NCBI GenBank assembly: GCA_944381435.1
Contig: CALWLD010000003.1
Span: 89,195 to 153,194, forward strand
Length of the DNA: 64,000 bases
Reading direction: 5' to 3'
From: an uncultured Clostridia bacterium
GTDB taxonomy: Bacteria; Bacillota; Clostridia; Lachnospirales; CAG-274
Shown here: one piece after another, positions 1 to 9,433 of the stretch
How positions within the stretch are numbered: the first letter of the stretch is position 1
Layout: each line of letters starts with the position of its first letter
The notes under the pieces: generated by a model
Databases searched by the model: none
The model's input: the letters and a program-made list of their open reading frames with translations, nothing else
Told to the model about the DNA's origin: nothing
Program-made: the position numbers and the translations under genes

Positions 1-440
1 TTAAGTTGGTCTAAAGTTAAATTTGAAACAGTGTTTTCTGGGTTAGTTATAGTTGCAATACCATCAATAGCTACTATATTTTCTACAATACCTTTTTCTT
101 TTTCTTCATCTTTTAAATTTCTAGAAGAGTTACCAATATCTACTGTTCCGTTAGTAACTGCTTCTACACCAGCACTAGAACCTGTAAACTGAGCTGTAAC
201 TGTAACATTAGGATATTTTTGCATAAATACTTCTGATAATGAATTTGCTAATTTTTCCATAGATGTAGAGCCATTCATTGTTATGCTTCCACTTAAATCA
301 ACAGTGCTACTTTCATCAGCATTGTTAGCTTGCTCTGTATCGTTTGTAGCAGTTGTGTCATTTGTAGCAGCTGTGCCACAGCCAACTAATGTTGTGAAAA
401 CTAATGTTGTTGTTAATAAGAATTTAAATATTTTTTTCAT
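1..440 (-). CDS. pstS: Phosphate ABC transporter substrate-binding protein PstS (N-terminal part)
   Basis: The reading frame runs off the left window edge, so only about 146 residues are visible. They start with a lipoprotein signal peptide (MKKIFKFLLTTTLVF...) whose lipobox ends LVGC, followed by a Thr/Asn/Asp-rich linker. The mature domain begins ITMNGSTSMEKL and continues with a TAQFTGSSAGVEAV stretch and DIGNSSRNL, the phosphate-binding loops typical of PstS. The ATG at 440 is preceded by a GGAGAG ribosome site. The protein would be anchored outside the membrane and feed PstCAB, presumably encoded to the left. A Pho-box-like repeat lies upstream. A related solute-binding protein is possible but less likely given these motifs. 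Confidence 0.88.
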   Translation of the reverse strand, partial: MKKIFKFLLTTTLVFTTLVGCGTAATNDTTATNDTEQANNADESSTVDLSGSITMNGSTSMEKLANSLSEVFMQKYPNVTVTAQFTGSSAGVEAVTNGTVDIGNSSRNLKDEEKEKGIVENIVAIDGIATITNPENTVSNLTLDQL

Positions 441-481
441 AGTCATCTCTCCAAATTTTTTAATATTTTTAATTCAAGTGT

Positions 482-546
482 ATTATATAACATTTATTTT
501 TATATTAATATCAATATATATATATTTTTTGTAAAATTTTTGTAAA
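482..546 (-). promoter_or_regulatory. Candidate Pho box and -10 element upstream of pstS
   Basis: On the minus strand there are two TTTACA hexamers separated by exactly 5 bp (530-535 and 541-546 on the plus strand as TGTAAA), the 11-bp periodicity of Gram-positive PhoP boxes (TT-A/C/T-ACA, N5). A TATAAT lies at 482-487. No good -35 is seen at the right distance, as expected for an activated promoter. Only two hexamers are visible. Confidence 0.45.
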
Positions 547-723
547 GTTTTTAATTGAGAAGTACTTTTATTAATCTAAACTTTTTGTATATAAATTAAA
601 TATAAACCTTTTATTTATAACGATAATCTTAAGTATCCTCTTTAATTTTCCATTTAATAACCTTATAAGATTATCTTATTTTTATATCTAAAATTTATCA
701 ACTATATATGCCTTATTTTATAT
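547..723. other. AT-rich intergenic region with no gene seen
   Basis: Together with the pstS promoter region and the rpmE terminator this makes a gene-free stretch from 441 to 808. Nothing beyond those two signals was recognised. Confidence 0.5.
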
Positions 724-752
724 AAAAAAAAGACTGTAGAACCTACAGCCTT
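724..752 (-). terminator. Rho-independent terminator of rpmE
   Basis: On the minus strand the stem CTGTAG/CTACAG, extended by G-C and A-T pairs around one mismatch, is followed by a run of seven or eight U. It lies 57 bp beyond the rpmE stop. Confidence 0.75.
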
Positions 753-808
753 AAATTATAGATAAAGCATCTATAAAATTAATCGTTTTAAATTTTTTAG
801 TTAAGAAA

Positions 809-1018
809 TTATTGATTAGCTCTACCGTATTTTTTGTTGAATTTATCAACACGACCGCCAGCATCTAATAAAAGTTTTTGGCTACCAGTGTAATAAGGGT
901 GGCATTTAGAGCAAACCTCAACACGAATTTCTTCGTTTGTAGAACCAGCTACAAACTCGTTACCACAGTTACATTTTACTTTTGCTTGAAAGTATTCTGG
1001 ATGAATTCCTTCTCTCAT
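809..1018 (-). CDS. rpmE: Ribosomal protein bL31, zinc-binding form
   Basis: This 69-residue protein is the 50S subunit protein L31. It starts [10 protein letters not shown] and keeps the four zinc ligands C16, C18, C36 and C39 of the C+ paralogue, so it is the zinc-containing form and not the zinc-free starvation form. The start ATG has an AAGAGGTG-type ribosome site. It sits alone with its own terminator, as rpmE commonly does next to rho in Firmicutes; here rho lies two genes upstream on the same strand. Confidence 0.97.
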   Translation of the reverse strand: MREGIHPEYFQAKVKCNCGNEFVAGSTNEEIRVEVCSKCHPYYTGSQKLLLDAGGRVDKFNKKYGRANQ

Positions 1019-1124
1019 TGTAAAACACCTCTTTCTTAAAAATTGAGATACATTTTGGCATCTCTATATTAACATAACAAATAAATTATATCATATAAAA
1101 CAATATATGGCAAGCATTTTTTAA

Positions 1125-1526
1125 CTAAAACCCTTGGTTTATTAGCTCCCAGTTGCTTTTGTTATTTTCTCTTTTAAAAACCCAAGCATATCCGTTGTAA
1201 GTGCCTTTGCTAAAGACAGGGTTGTCCCCTTCTTTTTCAACATAGAAATCTGTAAAAATTACAATTTTATTTTCTTTTTCCATATCTTTATATAAATCAT
1301 CTATACTTAAGATTTTATTGCTAAGCTCTTCATCATAATATATTTTTAATATTTTAGCTCCTATAAAAAAGTTTTCTTTTACATAATTTATAGCTTGGTC
1401 TATATCTTCCTCTTTAAATATTGAAGAATTACCTATTTGTATATCTATTTCTTCTTTTTTATTTTCTTTAGAGCAATCTATCAAAGCCAAAGATAACATT
1501 AAAAAAATAATTATCCTTTTGTGCAT
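1125..1526 (-). CDS. Small secreted or lipid-anchored protein, DUF4829-like
   Basis: This is a 133-residue protein of unknown function. I start it at the ATG at 1526 (MHKRIIIF), which follows a TAGGTGG ribosome site; a GTG nine bases upstream falls inside that site. A hydrophobic N-terminus ends LALIDCS. That is lipobox-like, but Asp before the Cys is unusual, so lipidation is uncertain. The mature part has AINYVKENF, KILKIYYDEE and a C-terminal YNGYAWVFKRE...WELINQGF stretch that resembles DUF4829-type proteins of clostridia. The family call is from memory of the pattern. It ends the rho-side gene cluster: the gap to rho is only 17 bp, so it is probably co-transcribed. Confidence 0.6.
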   Translation of the reverse strand: MHKRIIIFLMLSLALIDCSKENKKEEIDIQIGNSSIFKEEDIDQAINYVKENFFIGAKILKIYYDEELSNKILSIDDLYKDMEKENKIVIFTDFYVEKEGDNPVFSKGTYNGYAWVFKRENNKSNWELINQGF

Positions 1527-1543
1527 ATATGCCACCTATAAAG

Positions 1544-2878
1544 TTAGTTTATTTCACATTTTTGTAAAATATTGAAAAACTCTTGGTTGTCCTTTGTAGT
1601 TTTTAACATAGAAAGTATTTTTTCTGTTATATCTATATTTTGCATTTGGTTGTTACCTAGATATTTTCTAATTTTATAAGAAGCCTCTAAATAATCTTTG
1701 TCTAATAAAAGTTCTTCTTTTCTTGTGATAGATTTTGCTATATCAACAGCAGGAAAAATTCGTCTTTCAGCAATCTTTCTATCTAATACAAGCTCCATAT
1801 TTCCTGTACCTTTAAACTCTTCAAATATAACATCGTCCATTTTGCTACCTGTGTCAACTAAAGCTGTTGCAAGGATAGTAAGGCTTCCTCCTTCTTCTAT
1901 GTTTCTTGCTGCTCCAAAAAATTTTTTAGGCATATATAATGTGGCAGGGTCTAAGCCACCTGATAACGTTCTTCCGCTAGATGGTGTTAAAATATTGTAA
2001 GCTCTAGAAAGCCTAGTTATACTATCTAATAATATTACCAAATCTTTTCCTTGCTCTGCAAGCCTTTTAGCACGCTCTAAAACCATTTCGGCAACTCGTC
2101 TATGATGGTCTGGTTGTTCATCAAATGTAGAATATACAACTTCTATATTATCGCCTATAATAGAACGTTGCATATCTGTAACCTCTTCTGGTCTTTCATC
2201 TATCAAAAGCACAATCAAATGTACCTCTGGGTGATTTTTTATTATAGAGTTTGCAATAGTTTTTAAAAGAGTTGTTTTTCCTGTTTTAGGAGGTGCAACT
2301 ATCATACCACGTTGCCCTTTACCTATAGGACAAACTATATCTATTATCCTGCCTGCAAGGCTATTTTGATTTATTTCTAGTTGTAGCTTTTCTTCTGGAT
2401 ATATAGGTGTTAGCTTTTCAAAATTAGGTCTTGTAGTTATAGATGTTGCTAAATCTCCGTTTACTGTTTTTACAAATAAAAGTGCTGGAAATTTTTCATT
2501 TTCTTTAGGTATGCGAAGTGTACCTTTTATAAAATCACCTGTTCTTAAATTAAACCTTCTAATATGTGCTGGTGATACATAAATATCATTAGAACCTGAA
2601 AGATAATTGTTACTTCTTAAAAAACCATAACCATCTGATAAAACTTCAAGTATACCTTCTGCTTCAATGCCACTATCTAGCTCTTTTAAATATGTTGCCT
2701 TATCAAATTGAGCATTATAAGGCTTGTCCATTTGCTCTTCTTCTTTAACTTGTTGTTCTTCTTCAAAATCTTGCAAAAGCTTTATAAGCTCATCTTTTTT
2801 ATATGTTGTAATAGATTTTATATTTCTTTCTTTAGCCTTCTCTCTAAGCTCTGATAAAGTTAGGTTATTATAATCCAT
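1544..2878 (-). CDS. rho: Transcription termination factor Rho
   Basis: This 444-residue hexameric RNA helicase terminates transcription. Residues 1-36 form a SAP-like Rho-N domain ([17 protein letters not shown]), followed by an acidic linker. A cold-shock-type RNA-binding domain follows ([31 protein letters not shown]). The RecA-like ATPase domain has Walker [41 protein letters not shown] and the R-loop/Q-loop region SGGLDP. The start ATG has an AGGAGG site 9 bp downstream of the LysM gene stop, so both genes share one transcript from the promoter at 3782-3810. Confidence 0.97.
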   Translation of the reverse strand: MDYNNLTLSELREKAKERNIKSITTYKKDELIKLLQDFEEEQQVKEEEQMDKPYNAQFDKATYLKELDSGIEAEGILEVLSDGYGFLRSNNYLSGSNDIYVSPAHIRRFNLRTGDFIKGTLRIPKENEKFPALLFVKTVNGDLATSITTRPNFEKLTPIYPEEKLQLEINQNSLAGRIIDIVCPIGKGQRGMIVAPPKTGKTTLLKTIANSIIKNHPEVHLIVLLIDERPEEVTDMQRSIIGDNIEVVYSTFDEQPDHHRRVAEMVLERAKRLAEQGKDLVILLDSITRLSRAYNILTPSSGRTLSGGLDPATLYMPKKFFGAARNIEEGGSLTILATALVDTGSKMDDVIFEEFKGTGNMELVLDRKIAERRIFPAVDIAKSITRKEELLLDKDYLEASYKIRKYLGNNQMQNIDITEKILSMLKTTKDNQEFFNILQKCEIN

Positions 2879-2886
2879 ATTTCCTC

Positions 2887-3723
2887 CTAGTTAAGCTTTG
2901 GTATAATAAGCTTTTGCCCTGGTTTTAAAACACTGTTTTCTGTAAGCTTATTAGCATCTAATATTTTTTGATAATGAGCGCCATTTCCATATACTTGCTT
3001 ACTAATATTCCAAATAACGTCTCCCTCTTTAACAATATATTCAGATACTGTAGAATTATTACTATTATTTGAAGAAGTGTTACCTGTTGTTGTATTGTTT
3101 GTGTTATTATTTTTAACAGTAGTTTGTTCTGTTGCTTTATCTGTAGATTTTTCTCCTGAATTAGCCTTTAAGCTTTCATTTTCTGCTTTTAAGCTTTCAT
3201 TTTCATTTTTTAATGCTTCTTCTGCTATTTTATTTTCTGTTTCAACTTTATCATCTAATAATTCTTCTATTTGAGCTTTAGCCTCTGTAAGTTCATTTTT
3301 TGTTTTAACTAAGCTAAATGCTAAAAAGGTTGTAGATATAGTTAAAACTATTATAATAGAAAATGATATAACCTTCCCTATTATAGAAGATGGTGATTCG
3401 TCATAACCATAGTCATCTTCATCATCAAAAAAGTCTTTACCATACATTTCTATGTTTTTTCTATATTGGTTTTCTCTTCTATTTTTAGGTTGTTCTCTTC
3501 TTGTGTATCTTCTTTCTGTTTCTTCTTCGTATTCATCATATCCATCATCATAATCTTCGTAGTCGTCATATTCTTCATATTCTATATTAAAGCTAGATGT
3601 ATTTTCTCTTGTATCTTCTTCTATGTTATTTTCTACATTGTCATCTAAAATTTTTTTTACTAAATTCTTGGTAATATCTTCATTAAAAATTGGTTGAGAA
3701 TTTTGGTTATCTTTATTAGACAT
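2887..3723 (-). CDS. Membrane-anchored LysM protein with acidic cytoplasmic region
   Basis: This is a 278-residue single-span membrane protein. Residues 1-110 are cytoplasmic and strongly acidic ([16 protein letters not shown]...) with a basic patch ([13 protein letters not shown]). One membrane segment follows near residues 112-138 ([20 protein letters not shown]). An extracellular coiled coil ([18 protein letters not shown]) and a Ser/Thr/Asn-rich linker lead to a C-terminal LysM domain ([20 protein letters not shown]...[10 protein letters not shown]) that should bind peptidoglycan. The layout is that of the SpoIID/SafA-like or FtsZ-neighbour LysM membrane proteins of clostridia; no specific function is known to me. 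It is the first gene of the transcript containing rho. Confidence 0.8.
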   Translation of the reverse strand: MSNKDNQNSQPIFNEDITKNLVKKILDDNVENNIEEDTRENTSSFNIEYEEYDDYEDYDDGYDEYEEETERRYTRREQPKNRRENQYRKNIEMYGKDFFDDEDDYGYDESPSSIIGKVISFSIIIVLTISTTFLAFSLVKTKNELTEAKAQIEELLDDKVETENKIAEEALKNENESLKAENESLKANSGEKSTDKATEQTTVKNNNTNNTTTGNTSSNNSNNSTVSEYIVKEGDVIWNISKQVYGNGAHYQKILDANKLTENSVLKPGQKLIIPKLN

Positions 3724-3781
3724 ATTAAGCCTCCTAAATTTATTTTTTTACAAAATAAGCAAATAATTGCCTCATCTTACA

Positions 3782-3810
3782 ATTTTATAACCTTAGCTAT
3801 AAAAAGTCAA
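3782..3810 (-). promoter_or_regulatory. Sigma-A promoter of the LysM-rho transcript
   Basis: On the minus strand, TTGACT (3805-3810) and TAAAAT (3782-3787) are separated by exactly 17 bp, about 60 bp before the LysM start codon. The rest of the 3724-4055 gap is AT-rich and holds only the terminator at 4004-4038. Confidence 0.65.
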
Positions 3811-4003
3811 CTTTAAATTAAATATTTTAATATTATTTTTTATTTATTAATTACAATTAATGTACCACTTAATTTAGTTAATTAAAATTTATATAGGTTT
3901 TTTATATTAAATTTTAGAAGTAGCTGTTTTTAACGCAAAGTATTCAAAAAATTGATTTAGTTATATATATTTTTTATATACATAATTTCTAAATACTGCA
4001 TCA

Positions 4004-4038
4004 AAAAAGACATACACAATTAATGTCTATGTCTTTTT
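4004..4038 (-). terminator. Terminator, usable in both directions
   Basis: A perfect 11-bp stem AAAAAGACATA/TATGTCTTTTT with a 13-base loop gives U-runs on both strands. It lies 18 bp after the stop of the 4056-4661 gene. An alternative inner stem GACAT/ATGTC is also possible. Confidence 0.7.
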
Positions 4039-4055
4039 AATATATTTCATATAAC

Positions 4056-4661
4056 TTATTTTTGACCTGATGTATCTTTACCTTGCCATTTATCAAAAGT
4101 TTCCATAACTTTGTCATAAGTTTGTTGTGATATTTCTGGAAGCTTATCTCCCCACATTTTTTCTGCTTGTTTAAAGCCTTTTTCTACAGCATCACGCATT
4201 TGTTGTAGCTTTTTAGGGTCATCACCTGCAACTGCTCTTGCAAAGCTTAATATTCTGTCTGATGTTTGTTTAACACCGTAATAACCATCTTCTGATATGT
4301 CTTTTTTAGCTTGTTCAATAGTTTTTGCATCTACAGTTAAGTTTTTATAGAAATTTTTTAAATTTCCATTGTAAGCCATATTAATAAGACCTGCTTTGTT
4401 AGACTGTTTTTGGAAAATACTAGAAACTAATTTTTCAAAATTTTTAGTTTGGTTTTCTGCTTGGCTTATCATATAAGATAGCTCTTTATTTCTTTGTGTT
4501 TTAGATAAATCAACATATTTGTCATATTTATCTGTGTTATTTTCTGGCTTATCTACACCTTCGTTTTTATTGCCATTTTCAACTTCCTTGTTTTTATTTT
4601 CTTTTAAATTTTTATATGTAGGCACATAGGTAGTAGAAGCTTTAAAAATATTATTTACCAT
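4056..4661 (-). CDS. Conserved Clostridia protein of unknown function
   Basis: This is a 201-residue soluble, hydrophilic protein without signal peptide. The N-terminal third is low-complexity (KNLKENKNKEVENGNKNEG). The conserved C-terminal part contains EDGYYGVKQTSDRILSFARA, DDPKKLQQMRDAVEKGFKQAEKMWG and LPEISQQTYDKVMETFDKW, a pattern I recall in many clostridial hypothetical proteins, often near flagellar or surface genes. No catalytic residues are evident. It has a strong AGGGAGGT ribosome site, its own terminator and no obvious operon partner. Confidence 0.65.
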   Translation of the reverse strand: MVNNIFKASTTYVPTYKNLKENKNKEVENGNKNEGVDKPENNTDKYDKYVDLSKTQRNKELSYMISQAENQTKNFEKLVSSIFQKQSNKAGLINMAYNGNLKNFYKNLTVDAKTIEQAKKDISEDGYYGVKQTSDRILSFARAVAGDDPKKLQQMRDAVEKGFKQAEKMWGDKLPEISQQTYDKVMETFDKWQGKDTSGQK

Positions 4662-4752
4662 ATAATTACCTCCCTGTATTATATATTATATATTGTATAT
4701 CTTATATCTTACATATTATATATCGGTAAATATTTTAAAATATTAACATTTT

Positions 4753-5631
4753 TTAGAATATTTCTTCTGTATTAAATACAATATTTTCATATTCAAATGT
4801 ATTGGTATAAGCATTTACATAAAAAGGTTCACTATTATCCTTTATATAAAATCTATAATAAGGCTCAAAAGATAGATTTATATTTTCATCATTTATTTTA
4901 AGATAATATCCTAAATCTATTTGTCTTATATATATTTCTTGGTCAGGTATTAAGTTTTTTATTTCTTTAACAAAGGTGTATATAGCCTCATCTGGAGAAC
5001 ATATATTAAGCTTTTTACTTAAAACATCTTTTTTTGAATAGTTATTAAAGTATAGCTCTATCTCTCCATCTTTGTAAACCTTTATATTTAATGTGTTATT
5101 AAAAATTTTGTATCCATCTGTTTTTTGTATATAAGATATAAAGTAATATTCTTTTTCATCTGTTGCCCTATCCAGATACATTTTTCCATAAATATCTTCT
5201 AAACTTTCTTTGTATCTTTCAGCAACATTTATACAGTTTTCTTTATCATATAAAAACCCTTGTTTTTTATCTAAATCACTAAAATGTACAAACAAGTTAT
5301 TTACCTTTAATGTTTTATTATCTTGTTTAAATATTGTGTCTTCAAACCTTTCTGTTCTAGTAACAGTATTGTTAGTATCAAAAAATATGTTTTGCAACAA
5401 AAGGTTATCGTGCTTCGTTTTTTTCATAGTAATTTTAGGCATAGGCAAATATTTTTTAGGTATTTTAGTATATATTTTTACGTTTTCTTTTTCAAGATAA
5501 GATATTATTGTATCTTCTTGTTCTTTTGTTATTTTATATTTTTCTTCTAAAAAAAAACTAATAGCAAATAACAATATATTTAGTACTAATAAAAATATTA
5601 TAGTATAGTTTTTGGCTAGCTTTGTATCCAT
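4753..5631 (-). CDS. yycI: YycI-like regulator of the WalK sensor kinase
   Basis: This 292-residue protein has one N-terminal membrane anchor (residues about 9-28, YTIIFLLVLNILLFAISFFL) and an extracytoplasmic domain of YycI type. That domain contains two repeated modules, including DKKQGFLYDKENCINVAERY and SPDEAIYTFVKEIKNLIPD...INLSFEPYYRFYI. In Bacillus and Staphylococcus, YycI and YycH bind WalK and tune its activity. The assignment rests mainly on topology, length and its place 2 bp after yycH in the wal cluster; sequence conservation of this family is low. Confidence 0.72.
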   Translation of the reverse strand: MDTKLAKNYTIIFLLVLNILLFAISFFLEEKYKITKEQEDTIISYLEKENVKIYTKIPKKYLPMPKITMKKTKHDNLLLQNIFFDTNNTVTRTERFEDTIFKQDNKTLKVNNLFVHFSDLDKKQGFLYDKENCINVAERYKESLEDIYGKMYLDRATDEKEYYFISYIQKTDGYKIFNNTLNIKVYKDGEIELYFNNYSKKDVLSKKLNICSPDEAIYTFVKEIKNLIPDQEIYIRQIDLGYYLKINDENINLSFEPYYRFYIKDNSEPFYVNAYTNTFEYENIVFNTEEIF

Positions 5632-5633
5632 AT

Positions 5634-6992
5634 TTACCCTCCATATGCTACATCTTCATAATATATTGTATCATTTATATTTATAAACCATTTTATATAA
5701 ACAGGCTCTTCTATATCATTAAAGCTATAGCATAATTTCATTTCATCTATATGTTCAACTTTTGTATCTATGTTTAATATTAAGCTGTCTATAGCCTCTA
5801 TAAAAGACTTTTCTATAGTTTGAAGGCTTTCATCTATGGTAAAATCATAAACTATTCGTCTGTATTTAGATACGCTGTTATCTTCTATTGTAATTTCTAT
5901 CATACTTTCCATATTAGTTTCTTCCATTTTTTGTTTAGACAGTATGATAGGAAGATTGTTTATTTTATAATCAAAATAAAATATAATTTTATTATCTTCT
6001 ATTTTATAATTAGATAAATAGTATTCATTTTTTATGTTAGTATCTTTAGCCAAAAACTGTAACGCAACGCTATAAGAGCTAGATTGTTTATCTGCACTTG
6101 TGCTTCCTTTATATTTAACATATTCTAATACCCCATTTGGATAATACTTAACAATAACGTTTTCATCATTATAGGTATAAGTATTATTAATAAAAGAGCT
6201 AACCTTTGTAATAGGGTTATCAAAAAATATATCTACATATTTTTCACTTTCAGATAACAAAATGCCTCCATCTTGCTCTAAAGGGTTTGTTACTGCTATA
6301 CTATTGGTATTAAACACACTTTCTTTAGCTTTTATTAAAAATTGATTACTGTTAAACAAAGATATGCCACTTTCTTCGCTAGATATATAATAAAAATCTT
6401 TTTGTTCAAAGTTACCAAAATCATTTATAATATTAGTTATACTTTGGTTTAAGCTATCTTTAGATATTTTAAGCTCATAAGCATTTAAAGTTTTAGAGCA
6501 TAAAAGTATAGTTTTAATATTGTATTTTTCTTCTAATATAGGCATAATTATTATAGTATCAAACTGTTTAATTTTTGATATATGGCTTCCTTTAAAGTTA
6601 AAAACTTTAGACATATCTTCCCCTTTAAATGTAAAGTCATAAGTGTATATAACGGATTTGTTATTTAATATTTCATTTATGTTAAATTGTTGTATATAAG
6701 AGAAATCTCCTTTTTCAATACATAAACTTATAGCTTCATCAAATACCTTTTTATAGTCTGCATTAGATATATTGTTATATTTTTTTATAAATTTATTATT
6801 GCCAGTATTTATTAATATACTTTCTGTTAAATACATAGTATCTTTTTGCATATTAGCTTTATCATCTTCATTTTTTATTAAGTAAAAAAGGCTATGGGTT
6901 GAAAAATTTTCAAACCATAGCCCTGTAGTTTGATAAATAGCTAAAAACACTAAAAAAATTATAATAAAAGTTTTCCATTTACTTAAATACAT
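5634..6992 (-). CDS. yycH: YycH-like regulator of the WalK sensor kinase
   Basis: This 452-residue protein has one N-terminal membrane span (WKTFIIIFLVFLAIYQTTGLWF) and a large extracytoplasmic part. The SYSVALQFLAKDTNIKNEYYLSNY segment resembles the YycH core. It is followed by yycI with a 2-bp gap and lies downstream of walR-walK, matching the usual walR-walK-yycH-yycI order. It probably acts as the partner of YycI at the membrane. The gene between walK and yycH here (7014-7451) is not part of the canonical cluster. Confidence 0.72.
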   Translation of the reverse strand: MYLSKWKTFIIIFLVFLAIYQTTGLWFENFSTHSLFYLIKNEDDKANMQKDTMYLTESILINTGNNKFIKKYNNISNADYKKVFDEAISLCIEKGDFSYIQQFNINEILNNKSVIYTYDFTFKGEDMSKVFNFKGSHISKIKQFDTIIIMPILEEKYNIKTILLCSKTLNAYELKISKDSLNQSITNIINDFGNFEQKDFYYISSEESGISLFNSNQFLIKAKESVFNTNSIAVTNPLEQDGGILLSESEKYVDIFFDNPITKVSSFINNTYTYNDENVIVKYYPNGVLEYVKYKGSTSADKQSSSYSVALQFLAKDTNIKNEYYLSNYKIEDNKIIFYFDYKINNLPIILSKQKMEETNMESMIEITIEDNSVSKYRRIVYDFTIDESLQTIEKSFIEAIDSLILNIDTKVEHIDEMKLCYSFNDIEEPVYIKWFININDTIYYEDVAYGG

Positions 6993-7013
6993 ATTATCAC
7001 CTTTAAGCTTTGG

Positions 7014-7451
7014 CTATTTTCTCACCCTAGGTAAGATAACAGCTTGTTCTAGTTCATTTTTTATCTCACTTTTTTTACGATTGATAGATTCTGATATAGT
7101 ATCTGTGTTGTTGTTTTTATCTTTAACGCTTATTTTTATAACATTTTCTCCAACATTAAGGTTTATGGTTTGGCTAAAATATCCAGATGCCCCAACCACT
7201 ATCTTATATGTTTCTATTTCTTTTAGTTCTTCTTCTTTTTCAAGAGTTTTTTCATAAACACTAATAGTAACAATAGATTTTTCATCTGCTTTACCTGTAA
7301 TAGTTCTAGTTTTATCGAAAGTGGTTTTAGATTCTAGACCACTAGTTATAGCAAAATTCACTTGACTAGTATTAGATTCTGCAAATACAAAAAAACTATT
7401 TGTAAAAACTAAAAGAAAAATTGTAGATAATGTTAAAATTAATTTTTTCAT
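7014..7451 (-). CDS. Secreted Ig-like/bacterial adhesin-fold protein within the wal cluster
   Basis: This is a 145-residue protein with a clear Sec signal peptide (MKKLILTLSTIFLLVFTNSFFVFA). One beta-sandwich domain follows: TFDKTRTITGKADEKSIVTISVYE...GASGYFSQTINLNVGENVIKISVKDKNNNTDT. This pattern of paired beta strands with an NVGENVIKI turn is typical of Ig-like or cadherin-like extracellular domains. The C-terminus is basic. It lies between walK and yycH with a 21-bp gap to yycH, so a role at the cell wall sensed by WalK is plausible, but that is inference from position only. Confidence 0.65.
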   Translation of the reverse strand: MKKLILTLSTIFLLVFTNSFFVFAESNTSQVNFAITSGLESKTTFDKTRTITGKADEKSIVTISVYEKTLEKEEELKEIETYKIVVGASGYFSQTINLNVGENVIKISVKDKNNNTDTISESINRKKSEIKNELEQAVILPRVRK

Positions 7452-7591
7452 AACAGACCTCCTTTACTAGCTATATTATTATATGGTAATATTATACACC
7501 ACTATTGTTACAATTATGTTACAATCACTTTACTTTTAAATTACATAAATTACTAATAATATAAAAAAATGTTATTTTTAGAAGGATTATG

Positions 7592-9418
7592 TTAGAAATT
7601 TTGATTTTCATAGTTAAATTTTAATGTATTTTCTATGTTTTCTCTTTCTTTATATTTTTTAAATATAACCTGCATAGTTGTACCTTCTCCTATTTTGCTA
7701 TAGGCTTTTATATCTCCGTTATGCTCTTGCATTATTTCTTTTGCAATAGATAGGCCAAGCCCGTTACCTCCCATAGCTCTGCTCCTTGCCTTATCAACAC
7801 GATAAAACCTTTCAAATATCCTTCCTAAATCTTCTTTTGGTATGCCTATGCCATTATCTTTTATATTAACTATAAAGTTATCCTCTAGCTCATCTATATT
7901 TATTTCTATAGTTGTGTTTTCATAGCTATATTTAATGGCATTAGATAAAATGTTATTTAAAACTTGATTTATCCTTCCTGTATCAACCATTACAAGCATT
8001 TGCTTATTTAAAGGTTCATTTAATACTATTTGTTGGTTTTTCTTGCTAGCTATAATTATATTTTGCTTAACACAACCTACAACTATGTCATATAAATTAC
8101 TAATTTTAAAGTTAAAGCTAATTTTACCACCATCTAAACGAGAAAGCTCTAAAAGGTCATCTGTTAAAAACTTCATTCTATCAGATGCTTCGTTTATTGT
8201 GTTTAAAAAGTCTATTGCTAGCTCTTTATCTTCTAAAGCACCTTCTAAAAGTGTTTCTGTGTAACTTTTTATAGTTGTAATAGGAGTTCTTATTTCGTGA
8301 GAAACGTTAGCAACAAATTCTTTTCGCATATCGTCTAGTTTTTTTTGCTTTGTAATGTCTTTTAAAACTATCATTATACCTTCTATAAAGTTATTTTTAT
8401 CTGTATAAGGTATAAGCACAACTTGTATATATTTCCCATTTTCATCTATTAATATTTCTGTATTTTTATTAAGCCTTATTTGGTTTTTAGCTAAATTTAT
8501 TTTACGTAAGAAATAATCTAGGTTTATTTTGTAATTTTCTTCTTCATCTAGCCCCATAAGCTCATAAAATTCTTTGTTAGCGTGTATAAGGCTACCTAGC
8601 TCATCAAAAGCTACAACCCCATCTGTCATATTATGTAAAACTATTTCTAGCTTGTTGTTTTCATTTTCCATTTCAGAAACAGTTTTCCTAAGCTCTCTTG
8701 CCATATGGTTAAAGCTTCTTGTAAGTTGCCCTATCTCATCTTCACCTCGAACTATTATATGTTGCTCTAAATGTCCTTTAGCTAGCAAATTAGCCTTTCT
8801 TGTAAGAAGAGATATAGGCGATGTTATAGTTGTAGAAAACATACTTCCTAAAGTTATAGCTAAAACTAAAGCTATTATAACGGCAAACCCTATAGTACTT
8901 GTAGTTTGCTTTAATGTTTCGTTTATATTGGTAGCATCTGTTTGTACATAAATTACATATTGTAAATTGTTATCATCATCTAAAACAGGCTGTGCATAGC
9001 ATAGCCATTCGTTTATATCTAAGTTTTCATCTAGGCTTTTTTTAGATTTTTCAAATTTTTCTTTTCCATTTAAAGCTGATATAACCGTAGAGTTTTTATA
9101 TTGGTAAGGGCCTTGTGTTTCAGAAAAGTTAGTCCCTGCAATAGTTTTGCCATCTTTATCTATTATAGCCCCTTGTATGTTTTGTGTAAAAACTCTTTTC
9201 ATAAAAAGGTCTGTAAAGCCTGTTTGAAAATCATTTATATCTTCGTATTGGTCTATTATTTGTTCTTTTATAGCTTTTGAAAAGCTTTTAAGCTCATCTT
9301 CCACCTTGCTAGTTTCTTGTTTTTGTATAGTAAATATTATAAAAGTACCACTTATTATCATAACGATAAAAACTAATATAAAATATATAAAAATTAATTT
9401 AAAACGTATACTTTTCAT
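7592..9418 (-). CDS. walK: Sensor histidine kinase WalK
   Basis: This 608-residue kinase has two membrane spans (about residues 6-28 and 175-198) flanking an extracellular sensor domain. A HAMP domain follows (TSPISLLTRKANLLAKGHLEQ), then a PAS domain (VLHNMTDGVVAFDELGSLIHANKEF), the HisKA box FVANVSHEIRTPITTIKS with the phosphorylated His, and an ATPase domain with N box NVLSNAIKYS, DNGIGIPKEDL and GGNGLGLSIAK. This is the domain order of WalK, the essential cell-wall homeostasis kinase of Firmicutes. It starts 15 bp after walR. Confidence 0.95.
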   Translation of the reverse strand: MKSIRFKLIFIYFILVFIVMIISGTFIIFTIQKQETSKVEDELKSFSKAIKEQIIDQYEDINDFQTGFTDLFMKRVFTQNIQGAIIDKDGKTIAGTNFSETQGPYQYKNSTVISALNGKEKFEKSKKSLDENLDINEWLCYAQPVLDDDNNLQYVIYVQTDATNINETLKQTTSTIGFAVIIALVLAITLGSMFSTTITSPISLLTRKANLLAKGHLEQHIIVRGEDEIGQLTRSFNHMARELRKTVSEMENENNKLEIVLHNMTDGVVAFDELGSLIHANKEFYELMGLDEEENYKINLDYFLRKINLAKNQIRLNKNTEILIDENGKYIQVVLIPYTDKNNFIEGIMIVLKDITKQKKLDDMRKEFVANVSHEIRTPITTIKSYTETLLEGALEDKELAIDFLNTINEASDRMKFLTDDLLELSRLDGGKISFNFKISNLYDIVVGCVKQNIIIASKKNQQIVLNEPLNKQMLVMVDTGRINQVLNNILSNAIKYSYENTTIEINIDELEDNFIVNIKDNGIGIPKEDLGRIFERFYRVDKARSRAMGGNGLGLSIAKEIMQEHNGDIKAYSKIGEGTTMQVIFKKYKERENIENTLKFNYENQNF

Positions 9419-9433
9419 CTTTCCTGTCCTTAT

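Noticed and set aside
2887..3723. Plus-strand open frames across the LysM, rho, tuf and fusA genes (for example 3077-3274 and 21590-21932).
   Set aside because: They are antisense to well-supported genes, lack ribosome sites and have compositions reflecting the opposite strand.
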